A stretch of 17,649 bases of DNA from Lysobacterales bacterium CG_4_10_14_3_um_filter_64_11 (GTDB taxonomy: Bacteria > Pseudomonadota > Gammaproteobacteria > Xanthomonadales > Xanthomonadaceae), in NCBI GenBank assembly GCA_002782905.1, contig PFJA01000264.1, positions 1-17,649 on the forward strand, given 5' to 3'. Position 1 is the first letter of the stretch. Each line of letters opens with the position of its first letter. Below are positions 1-6,167 of the stretch, piece by piece. The position numbers were made by a program, and so were the translations under genes. The notes beneath the pieces were generated by a model. The model was not told the origin of the DNA. It searched no databases and was given only the letters and a program-made list of their open reading frames with translations.

Positions 1-26
1 GACAGCAAACGGTCGAGGAGTGTGAA

Positions 27-737
27 ATGAGGGCATCGCCAGACAACGCCCATCCGTCGGAACTTGCGCATTTCGGTGCATTGGCGAGTCGGTGGTGGGA
101 CCCCCAAGGCCCACAAAAAGCCCTGCACGTGCTCAATCCGGTGCGTTTGGCCTATGTTGCACAGCAGATGCCGCTGGTCGGTAAACAGGTCCTCGACGTC
201 GGCTGTGGCGCCGGGTTGCTTGCTGAAGCGCTGGCCGCAGCCGGAGCCAAGGTAACGGCGCTTGATCTGGCACCCGAATTGATCGAGGTTGCGCAATTGC
301 ACCTGCTGGAAAGTGCGCTGCACGTGGATTATCGACTGGCCTCGATTGCTCAGGTTGCGGCCGCGCAGCCGGCGCATTTTGACGTGGTGACCTGCATGGA
401 GCTGCTCGAACACGTGCCCGACCCGCAAGCGTTGATCGCGGACTGCGTGCGTGTGCTGGCACCGGGTGGCCGCTTGATCATATCCACACTCAATCGCAAT
501 CCAGCGTCGTTTGCGTTGGCGATCGTCGGTGCCGAATATCTCAGTGGGCTGGTTGCACGTGGTACCCATCACTATGCGCAATTCATCCGCCCAGCCGAGC
601 TGGCCGCTTGGCTGCGCGCGGCAGGGCTGGTTCTGGATGATGTGCGTGGGCTTTACTACAATCCGCTCAATCACAGCGCCCGCCTTGGCCGCTCACCGGC
701 GGTCAACTACATCGCCAGCGCGCGGCGTGAGCAATGA
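27..737 (+). CDS. ubiG: Ubiquinone biosynthesis 3-O-methyltransferase UbiG
   Basis: This is a SAM-dependent methyltransferase of 236 aa that performs both O-methylations of the ubiquinone ring (2-polyprenyl-6-hydroxyphenol and 3-demethylubiquinol), acting at the inner membrane. The N-terminus carries the UbiG hallmark: F16, WWD at 23-25, and a LNPVRLAYV stretch near residues 36-44. The SAM motif VLDVGCGAG is at residues 55-63, followed by an acidic residue after the second strand (ALDLAPELIE). Length matches the family (about 230-245 aa). The ATG at 27 is preceded by GAGGAG at 15-20 with a 6-nt spacer, which supports this start. The stop overlaps the next gene by 4 nt (ATGA at 734-737), indicating an operon with the downstream phosphatase. 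Identification is from family motifs and the neighbour, and is very secure. Confidence 0.95.
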   Translation: MRASPDNAHPSELAHFGALASRWWDPQGPQKALHVLNPVRLAYVAQQMPLVGKQVLDVGCGAGLLAEALAAAGAKVTALDLAPELIEVAQLHLLESALHVDYRLASIAQVAAAQPAHFDVVTCMELLEHVPDPQALIADCVRVLAPGGRLIISTLNRNPASFALAIVGAEYLSGLVARGTHHYAQFIRPAELAAWLRAAGLVLDDVRGLYYNPLNHSARLGRSPAVNYIASARREQ

Positions 738-1420
738 CGCGCCCCAACTGCGCTGCCGTGCTGTTTGATCTGGATGGCACGTTGATTGACAGTGCGCCGG
801 ATTTGATGGCAGCAATGAATTGCTTGTTGGCGCGCGAGGGGCGCGCAGCGGTTGATGCGGTGGCGTTTCGGGCTGCGGTTTCCAAGGGCGGACACGCGAT
901 GGTGGCGGTTGCCTTTGCCGATCTCGATGGCGCAGCGCAAGCGCAGCGGCTGTCCGGATTCATCGAACGCTATGCAGCGCACATTGCCGAGCACAGCCGC
1001 GCCTTTGCCGGGATCACCGAAGTGCTTGCCGCGCTCGAGGCGGCATGCGTGCCGTGGGCGGTGGTCAGCAACAAGGCCGAAGCGATGGTGCGTGCGCTGC
1101 TGGCAGCGATGCCGTGGGCGGCTGCTTGTGCAACGGTGGTGGGCGGCGACACACTGCCGGTGAAAAAGCCCGACCCCGCCCCGTTGCGGCTGGCCTGCGC
1201 GGCGTTGGGTGTTGCCCCCGACGCCTGTGTCTACGTCGGTGATGATGAGCGCGATGTGCTGGCCGCGCGTGCCTGCGGCATGAAGGCGGTGGCCGCGCTG
1301 TGGGGCTATCGTGGCGCCGACGAGCGGCCGCAGGCGTGGGGCGCCGATGCGCTCGTCGCCACACCAACGGATCTGCTCGCGGTGGGCATTCTCGACCGGA
1401 AAATTGCCGATGCCGGCTGA
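734..1420 (+). CDS. HAD phosphatase, Gph / MupP type (phosphoglycolate or MurNAc-6-phosphate phosphatase)
   Basis: This 228-aa protein is a haloacid-dehalogenase superfamily phosphatase. Motif I is FDLDGT, with nucleophile D12 and acid/base D14. Motif II serine is S112 (VVSN), the motif III lysine lies in KKPDP near 144-148, and motif IV is GDDERD at 169-174. An alpha-helical cap lies between motifs I and II, as in the phosphoglycolate phosphatase subfamily. It starts inside the ubiG stop codon (ATGA), so translation is probably coupled. In Pseudomonas the homologous gene next to ubiG is mupP, the N-acetylmuramic acid 6-phosphate phosphatase of cell-wall recycling; many annotations call the same family gph (2-phosphoglycolate salvage). 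Sequence alone does not separate the two, although the ubiG linkage favours MupP. The HAD assignment is certain and the substrate is not. Confidence 0.88.
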   Translation: MTRPNCAAVLFDLDGTLIDSAPDLMAAMNCLLAREGRAAVDAVAFRAAVSKGGHAMVAVAFADLDGAAQAQRLSGFIERYAAHIAEHSRAFAGITEVLAALEAACVPWAVVSNKAEAMVRALLAAMPWAAACATVVGGDTLPVKKPDPAPLRLACAALGVAPDACVYVGDDERDVLAARACGMKAVAALWGYRGADERPQAWGADALVATPTDLLAVGILDRKIADAG

Positions 1421-2183
1421 CTCGGCGGCCAGCGCGGGATTTGTCGACCAGTGGCTGCAACGCGAGCCTGCCTTCGTGCAAGCGAGCCTGTTTGTCGCGC
1501 GCGATCAGCGCTCGTTGTTTGCCCATTGGGGCGCCTTGCTGTTCTGCCTGCGTGAAGCGGCGTTCGAATTGAGCGATCCGACACTGCGATTGGCCAAGTC
1601 GAGTTGGTGGGCGCAGGAGCTGCTCGCCATCGGCGAGGCGCAGGCGCGGCACCCGCTGACCCAGGTGTTGATGACGCATCCTGATGCACCGTGGGCTGAA
1701 CTGTCGGCAGCGTTGCTGCAGGCGGCGGGCAATGGCGATCCATCGCCGCACGATGCCTGCGATGCGCTGGTGCAGATGCAATCGCTGGCCGCGGCGATGG
1801 TCGGCGTCGAGGTGGCTTTGCTCGGCGGTGTGGCCAGTACCAGTGCAACCCGGCTGGCGGCGATTCACTTGCTGACACAGCGCTTGCGGGTCGGCCAATC
1901 TGCCGACGATGCCGGCCGCGTGCCATTGCAGCAGTTGGCGCGGCATCAAGTGTCGCGCAGCGCCATCCGTGCGGGCAAAGCGGCGGCTGCAGTGGCCGCT
2001 CATGCCCATGAGTTGCGGCTGTTGGCACCTGCGGACAGTGCGGCGGCACCGTTGTTCCGGCGCCTGCAATGGGTGCTGGATCGCGATTTTCTGGGGTGTC
2101 TGGCGGCCGGCAAGGCACCGCAACGCAAGCCCGGCATGCGCAGTCTGTGGCAGCTTTGGTGCGCCGCGCGCGGCACCCGGTAG
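1410..2183 (+). CDS. Degenerate squalene/phytoene synthase-like protein
   Basis: This 257-aa protein starts at ATG 1410, overlapping the end of the phosphatase gene by 11 nt. It shows the skeleton of the trans-isoprenyl head-to-head synthase family. LREAAFELSDP followed by a WW-xx-EL segment and HPL (about residues 48-92) matches the region before and after the first aspartate motif. A GRVPLQQLARH stretch matches the 'GR-x-(Y)LP-x-x-x-L' segment that follows the second motif. The two catalytic DxxxD motifs that bind diphosphate are not visible: the second is replaced by RVGQSADD. It is therefore probably not a normal carotenoid or squalene synthase. It may have an accessory role like NDUFAF6, a catalytically dead member of this family in mitochondrial complex I assembly. 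Its position behind ubiG hints at a quinone or respiratory link, which is inference. The family call is moderate. Confidence 0.68.
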   Translation: MPADSAASAGFVDQWLQREPAFVQASLFVARDQRSLFAHWGALLFCLREAAFELSDPTLRLAKSSWWAQELLAIGEAQARHPLTQVLMTHPDAPWAELSAALLQAAGNGDPSPHDACDALVQMQSLAAAMVGVEVALLGGVASTSATRLAAIHLLTQRLRVGQSADDAGRVPLQQLARHQVSRSAIRAGKAAAAVAAHAHELRLLAPADSAAAPLFRRLQWVLDRDFLGCLAAGKAPQRKPGMRSLWQLWCAARGTR

Positions 2184-2282
2184 CGATGCAACAGCATGTT
2201 TCATCCGGCTTGCATACGCCTGCCGGCTGCGGCCGGTACAATAGCCCACAGCAAGGGTCGCCGAGCGGCCATCGCCGCAGCG

Positions 2283-2351
2283 CATGCCGGCATGACGCCG
2301 ACGCCGTGGGCGTCGCCCGCCATTGACGCGGCATACACTGGTGTGGCGATA
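2283..2351 (+). promoter_or_regulatory. Palindromes and weak promoter-like sequence upstream of folE2
   Basis: The gap between the synthase-like gene and folE2 holds a perfect 12-bp palindrome CATGCCGGCATG (2283-2294). A short hairpin follows, with stem GACGCC/GGCGTC (2300-2305 and 2309-2314). Beyond it is TTGACG (2323-2328), a good -35 hexamer, but only a poor -10 candidate lies at the right distance (GCGATA, 2346-2351). Another -10-like hexamer, TACAAT, lies at 2237-2242 without a convincing -35. A promoter for folE2 is expected here, but its exact position is uncertain. No AT-rich Zur-type operator was recognised. Confidence 0.3.
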
Positions 2352-2385
2352 CGCTGCAACCCGAATCGTCGAGGAGAGATGCCAC

Positions 2386-3345
2386 GTGGCTCCGATCAAC
2401 CCTGAAAATACCGCGCGCCAAATGCCGGATATCGCCAGCGAGGCCCGGCCCGGTATTGCCGGCCACCTCGACTGGGTCGGCATGGGCGAAATCGAGGCGC
2501 CGATTACCTTGGCGACCGCCCACGATGCGGTGGTCACCAGCGTCGCCCGGGTCAATGCGTTCGTCAACCTGCGCCGCCCCGATGTGCGCGGTATCCACAT
2601 GTCGCGTTTGTATCTGCATGTCGATCGTTGCCTGACGGCCGATGCGTTGAGCCCTACTGGCGTGCGCCACTTGCTCAAGGAGTTCCTCGCCTCACATGGC
2701 GATCTCTCCGATCGCGCGATGGTGCAGATTCGTTTTGACTACCTGCTGCGACGGGCCGCGCTGGTCAGCGACAACAGCGGCTGGAAGTCCTACCCGATCG
2801 TCATCACCGGGGTGATGGATCGTGGCCAATTTACCCTTGAGTTGTCATTTTCGGTGGCGTATTCGAGCACCTGCCCGTGCTCGGCAGCATTGGCGCGGCA
2901 ACTGATCCAGGAGCGTTTCCGCAAGGATTTTGCCGCTGGCGCGGCACTGAACTTTGACGCGGTTGTGGCTTGGCTCGGTACCGAGGAGGGCATTTGTGCC
3001 ACCCCGCACAGCCAGCGCAGTTGCGCCGAAGTAAAGGTCCGCCTGCTGCCATCGTTCCAGAGTTTTCCGATTGCCGATCTGATCGATTGCATCGAAGGTG
3101 CGCTCAAGACGCCGGTGCAGGCGGCGGTAAAACGTGAGGACGAGCAGGCATTCGCGTTGCTCAATGGTGCCAACCTGATGTTTTGCGAGGATGCAGCGCG
3201 GCGCATGCAGGCCGCGCTGGATGGCGACGAGCGCGTGGTCGATTTTTGGCTGCGCGCGTCGCATTTCGAAAGCCTGCATCCGCACAACGCGGTTGCGGTG
3301 GCGAGCAAGGGCGTGCCCGGCGGATTCTCGGCGGCGCAAGTCTAG
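2386..3345 (+). CDS. folE2: GTP cyclohydrolase IB FolE2
   Basis: FolE2 converts GTP to 7,8-dihydroneopterin triphosphate, the first step of folate (and queuosine) synthesis, using a broader metal range than the zinc enzyme FolE. From the chosen GTG the protein is 319 aa, longer than typical FolE2 (about 260-310). GTG 2386 is preceded by GAGGAG at 2371-2376; an in-frame ATG at 2422 is the alternative. Family features are the HMSR motif, the active-site stretch STCPCSAALAR with metal ligand C163, HSQRS, and ASHFESLHPHNA near the C-terminus. These correspond well to the GCHY-II (DUF198) family. The gene stands alone, with about 200 bp upstream. Its TAG stop lies within the arm of a downstream inverted repeat. 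FolE2 is often used under zinc limitation, but no zinc operator is seen here. Confidence 0.93.
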   Translation: MAPINPENTARQMPDIASEARPGIAGHLDWVGMGEIEAPITLATAHDAVVTSVARVNAFVNLRRPDVRGIHMSRLYLHVDRCLTADALSPTGVRHLLKEFLASHGDLSDRAMVQIRFDYLLRRAALVSDNSGWKSYPIVITGVMDRGQFTLELSFSVAYSSTCPCSAALARQLIQERFRKDFAAGAALNFDAVVAWLGTEEGICATPHSQRSCAEVKVRLLPSFQSFPIADLIDCIEGALKTPVQAAVKREDEQAFALLNGANLMFCEDAARRMQAALDGDERVVDFWLRASHFESLHPHNAVAVASKGVPGGFSAAQV

Positions 3346-3507
3346 CAGCCTGCCGGGCGTGACGCTGATCTACTGCGGAAAAGCCGAGAGGGGTCAGATT
3401 TCCCGCTCCCTACGCTGAAGAGCCCTGCTGAAACCGCAAAAGAGCGAAAAATCCACCTCAAACCGGCTTTCCCTCGCTACGATCGGTCAAGTCCGACAGG
3501 CTGCCAG
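3342..3507. mobile_element. Possible small mobile-element remnant bounded by 15-bp imperfect inverted repeats
   Basis: The left arm CTAGCAGCCTGCCGG (3342-3356) and the right arm CCGACAGGCTGCCAG (3493-3507) are inverted repeats matching at 13 of 15 positions. They enclose 166 bp with no credible ORF. The left arm begins at the folE2 stop codon. The interior includes GAGGGGTCAGATTTCCCGC, reminiscent of sequences found near REP-associated or IS elements, but I cannot assign a family. The whole gap 3346-3620 contains no gene that I can support. Confidence 0.4.
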
Positions 3508-3620
3508 CAGCTCCAGACGTACCCACCTTGAGCCGGCCTGCACCAGGCGCCAAAGCGGCGAAGTCGACAGCCCACCAGCATCACCAACAGCTGCCACGGC
3601 GTACGCATCACGGCGCCAAC

Positions 3621-4430
3621 TCACCGCGGCGGTAGCGCCGCCGGGTCGAGGCGTACGTCAAACCAGTTCAGCCCCCAATGCAGGTGCGGCCCCGTGGCGC
3701 GGCCGGTAGCGCCAACCGCGCCAATCACGTCACCCTGATTTATCCGCTGCCCGACCTGCACGTCCAGCCGGCTCAGGTGCAGAAAACTGGAATTGATGCC
3801 GTGACCGTGATCGATCAGCACGGTGCCGCCGGTGAGATAGAGGTCGGCGTCGGCAAAGATCACCCGCCCCGCCGCTGGTGCTTTCACCGCCTCGCCGCGA
3901 GCGGCCGCGATATCCACGCCCGAATGTGGTGCTCGTGGTTCGCCGTTGTAGATGCGTTGGCTGCCAAACTGGCCGCTGATACGGCCGCTCAACGGCCAGA
4001 TGAAGCCGTTGGCGAAGTCGTTCAGGTCGCTGTCGAGCAGGCGTGTTGCCGCCACGCGTGCCTGTTCGCGGGCAATGCGCGCGGCAACCTTTGGTGGTGG
4101 GCTGACCGTGGCCTGCGGTACGCCGTTGACGTGCTCGACCGGCCAGTTGCGGGCCTGAATCGGCAGCGTCACCCGGCATGGCGCGGTGAGGGCGGAGCGA
4201 ACCTCGATGGTCACTGGCGCACGGGCATCGCGACCGACACCAAAGGCGAACCAGCCATCGAGCGACACGCGCAGCGGGCGGCCATCGAGCTCGACACGAT
4301 TGCCGACAGCAGTTTGCTGGATCACCATATCCCCCTGCCTGAGCAGGTCAATGCCGATACAGCGTTCGCTAGCGTTGGCGATGCCCGCGACAGTCAACGC
4401 CGCCGCCATGGCAAGCCGGTACGAAGTCAT
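3621..4430 (-). CDS. Secreted M23 (LytM/lysostaphin-type) metallopeptidase
   Basis: This 269-aa protein has a signal peptide at residues 1-20 (hydrophobic core, ending GIANA) and a beta-rich N-terminal region. The C-terminal peptidase M23 domain spans about residues 145-269. Zinc and catalytic residues are intact: HxxxD at H169/D173, H218 in SSFLHLS, and HLH at H249/H251 within GPHLHWG. Such enzymes cleave peptidoglycan peptide cross-bridges in the periplasm, or activate amidases when degenerate; here the ligands are complete, so an active endopeptidase is likely. The open frame extends upstream to 4817, but that part overlaps yidD. ATG 4430 is chosen because it gives a signal peptide and a 4-nt ATGA overlap with the yidD stop, suggesting translational coupling. 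The exact cleavage specificity is unknown. Confidence 0.88.
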   Translation of the reverse strand: MTSYRLAMAAALTVAGIANASERCIGIDLLRQGDMVIQQTAVGNRVELDGRPLRVSLDGWFAFGVGRDARAPVTIEVRSALTAPCRVTLPIQARNWPVEHVNGVPQATVSPPPKVAARIAREQARVAATRLLDSDLNDFANGFIWPLSGRISGQFGSQRIYNGEPRAPHSGVDIAAARGEAVKAPAAGRVIFADADLYLTGGTVLIDHGHGINSSFLHLSRLDVQVGQRINQGDVIGAVGATGRATGPHLHWGLNWFDVRLDPAALPPR

Positions 4431-4669
4431 GCTTCGGGCCTTGTGGGGGGAGTGTGGTGTTCGGGTACCGGGTCGTATCCGCCGTCGCTCAACGGGTGGC
4501 AGCGGCATATGCGCTTGAACCCCAGCCAACTGCCGTGCGCGAAACCGAAGCGATCGATGGCTTCGGACGTGTACTGTGAGCAACTGGGGTAAAACCGGCA
4601 ACGCTGACCCAGCAGTGGGCTGATCAGCCGGCGATAAAGCCGCAACAAGGCGAGAGAAAGTGTCTTCAT
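4427..4669 (-). CDS. yidD: Membrane protein insertion efficiency factor YidD
   Basis: This 80-aa protein is a small membrane-associated protein that assists YidC/Sec-dependent insertion of inner-membrane proteins. It has the complete YidD signature: an amphipathic N-terminal helix (LALLRLYRRLISPLLG), then CRFYPSCSQYTSEAI with its conserved cysteines, GSWLGFKRICRCHPL, and a GGYDPVP terminus. Length is normal (70-100 aa). yidD is usually found between rnpA and yidC near the origin; neither is present here. Instead its stop codon overlaps the start of the M23 peptidase gene. No strong Shine-Dalgarno sequence is visible before the ATG. Confidence 0.93.
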   Translation of the reverse strand: MKTLSLALLRLYRRLISPLLGQRCRFYPSCSQYTSEAIDRFGFAHGSWLGFKRICRCHPLSDGGYDPVPEHHTPPTRPEA

Positions 4670-4747
4670 CTGCGGGTAGTGTGGCAGCTTTGGTGAATAT
4701 GAGTGTCGCCGCGCGCGACCAAGCGCAACAGGTTGGATGCGCGATGC

Positions 4748-4773
4748 CGTGAAAAGGGTGTCGTGAAAAGGGT
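4748..4773 (+). repeat. Twin 12-bp direct repeat CGTGAAAAGGGT
   Basis: CGTGAAAAGGGT occurs exactly at 4748-4759 and again at 4762-4773, a 14-bp period. The second copy touches the -35 hexamer of the predicted dksA promoter. Spacing and position suggest a tandem binding site for a regulator; no known regulator was recognised. Confidence 0.45.
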
Positions 4774-4801
4774 TGCCGCGCGCGTGTGACTAGGCTATAA
4801 C
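4773..4801 (+). promoter_or_regulatory. Sigma70-type promoter for the dksA-like gene
   Basis: TTGCCG (4773-4778) and TATAAC (4796-4801) are separated by exactly 17 bp, close to the TTGACA-17-TATAAT consensus. The promoter points towards the dksA-like gene. If the GTG start at 5126 is right, the leader is about 315 nt long. Confidence 0.5.
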
Positions 4802-5125
4802 ACGCGACCTCATGCATTCAAACCGGAGTACGGTGGCGACATGGGCGCGATGCCGGTTCAGATCAAAAGGCGTTCGCGACAGGCTTGCCGGCGCTCCATG
4901 GCGAGGTTCACGCGCTGCGCGGGTTGACGCCTGCAGCGCGTTGCGGCGGTAATGGACAAGTGGGTAGATGAGGATTTGGTGCACCGCGCACGCAGTAATC
5001 GGGTTGCGTCGCAGGTTGCAAGGGATTTCCGCAAGTTTTTCCTGATGACCGGGGCAGATGGCAGGCTTATGATGGCCGCTGGTTTGCAACGCCCATATCG
5101 ATCCAGAACACAGGATGCTTATAAC
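4802..5125 (+). other. Long leader region of the dksA-like gene
   Basis: This stretch of about 320 bp precedes the chosen GTG start. The dksA frame stays open upstream to 4952 and contains earlier possible starts (ATG 4952, ATG near 5043 and 5070), but the upstream residues do not resemble DksA. No riboswitch or convincing small gene was recognised. A 28-codon ORF from ATG 4841 has no good ribosome-binding site. Confidence 0.3.
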
Positions 5126-6079
5126 GTGGCTGCGAAAAAAGTGAAGAAGGCCGCCCAGCCGGCCAAAACGGTGAAATCATCCAAGACTGCGAAGGTGGTC
5201 AAGGCTGCCGTCAAACCGGCGTCGGCGAAGCCGGCCAAAAAGACGCTGGCCAAGGCCAAGCCGGGGGCGTTGAAACAAGTTGCCAATGCACTGGTGAAGG
5301 CACTCAAACCCGCCGCCAAGGCGAGCAAACCCGCGGCCAAGGCGAGCAAACCCGCCGCCAAGGCGAGCAAACCCGCCGCCAAGGCGAGCAAACCCGCCGC
5401 CAAGGCGAGCACGCCCGCCGCCAAGGCGAGCACGCCACCGGCAAGGGTCAATACAAAATCGCCAACCCAGGTGTCGGCGCCGGCTGAAGCTGGTGGCCAC
5501 CCTCCGCAAGCAGGAAAATCCGTAGTGAGCAAGACGATCAGCGCAGTGGCAAAACGAGCCGTTCCGAGGCGATCCGGCACAGTGGGTGTCGCGTCGCCAC
5601 CGGGGGCGATAAAGCCAACCCCGGGGAAAGGCAAAGTGGTGCCAAAGTACAAGACCGATGCGTCCGGCAGAGCCATCGTGCCGGCCGGCTACCGCCCGGG
5701 CGTCGACGAGGAATACATGAATCCGCTGCACCTGGAGTATTTCCGCAATCGCCTGCTGCAGTGGCGCGAGGATCTGGTTGAGGAATCCAAGCAGACCATC
5801 GAGAACCTGCGTGAAGAAGTGCGCGATGTCGGCGATGAAGCCGAGCGCGCAACCCGCGAGACCGAGAACTCGCTGGAACTGCGCACCCGTGATCGCTATC
5901 GCAAGCTGATCGGCAAGATCGACGAGGCGCTCAAGCGCGTCGATGATGGCAGTTACGGCTGGTGTGCCGATACCGGTGAGGAGATCGGTCTGGAACGCCT
6001 CGACGCGCGCCTCACCGCCGAGCGCACCATCGATGCGCAGGAGCGTTGGGAGCATCGACAGCGACAGATGGGAGATTGA
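5126..6079 (+). CDS. dksA: DksA-family RNA polymerase-binding protein with Lys/Ala-rich N-terminal extension
   Basis: DksA enters the RNA polymerase secondary channel and, with ppGpp, retunes promoters during the stringent response. The last 120 or so residues of this 317-aa protein align with the E. coli core: EYFRNRLLQWREDL, the coiled-coil tip DEAERA (D237/E240 for E. coli D71/D74), SLELRTRDRYRKLI, and EEIGLERLDARLTAERT. The first 190 residues are a Lys/Ala/Pro-rich tail, histone-H1-like or AlgP-like, with heptad repeats. Only one zinc-finger cysteine remains (C280); the other three positions are T, T and A, so no normal zinc finger can form. GTG 5126 (VAAKKVKK) is chosen because homologues in this group typically begin MAAKK/MATKK; AGGA lies near 5112, and earlier in-frame ATGs are possible. 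A strong terminator follows. Confidence 0.9.
   Translation: MAAKKVKKAAQPAKTVKSSKTAKVVKAAVKPASAKPAKKTLAKAKPGALKQVANALVKALKPAAKASKPAAKASKPAAKASKPAAKASKPAAKASTPAAKASTPPARVNTKSPTQVSAPAEAGGHPPQAGKSVVSKTISAVAKRAVPRRSGTVGVASPPGAIKPTPGKGKVVPKYKTDASGRAIVPAGYRPGVDEEYMNPLHLEYFRNRLLQWREDLVEESKQTIENLREEVRDVGDEAERATRETENSLELRTRDRYRKLIGKIDEALKRVDDGSYGWCADTGEEIGLERLDARLTAERTIDAQERWEHRQRQMGD
5306..5431 (+). repeat. 21-bp in-frame tandem repeat, six copies, encoding (K/T)PAAKAS
   Basis: Six consecutive 21-bp units run from 5306 to 5431, nearly identical at the nucleotide level (one GCGGCC variant in unit 2 and AAA to ACG in unit 6). A seventh decayed unit, TPPARVN, lies at 5432-5452. They encode residues 61-102 of the DksA-like protein. 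Copy number could change by slippage without shifting the frame. Confidence 0.93.
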
Positions 6080-6102
6080 CCTGTCGCTGGCAAATCAACA
6101 GC

Positions 6103-6133
6103 AAAAAGCCCCGTTTTGCGGGGCTTTTTGTTT
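6103..6133. terminator. Rho-independent, probably bidirectional terminator
   Basis: An 11-bp perfect stem, AAAAAGCCCCG / CGGGGCTTTTT, encloses loop TTTTG and is followed by GTTT. It lies 23 bp after the dksA-like stop and 35 bp from the stop of the convergent binding-protein gene. With A-runs on one side and T-runs on the other, it can stop transcription from both directions. Confidence 0.93.
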
Positions 6134-6167
6134 GCCGCGGCACGGCGAGTCCGTTATTCGTCCCGCT

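Noticed and set aside
1065..2678. 537-codon minus-strand open frame antisense to the phosphatase, synthase-like and folE2 genes
   Set aside because: Its Arg/Pro/Ala-rich translation has no family signature and it covers three well-supported plus-strand genes; a high-GC shadow frame.
4431..4817. N-terminal extension of the M23 peptidase frame
   Set aside because: It overlaps yidD in another frame, lacks a signal peptide at its start, and the ATG at 4430 gives a clean secretion signal.
5306..5431. Regular repeat spacing considered as a CRISPR array
   Set aside because: Units are contiguous, in frame and without spacers; they encode protein heptads.
5177..6055. Minus-strand frames opposite the dksA-like gene with Gly/Leu/Ala repeats
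   Set aside because: The apparent repeats are the complement of the 21-bp repeat in the real gene; no ribosome-binding site or family match.
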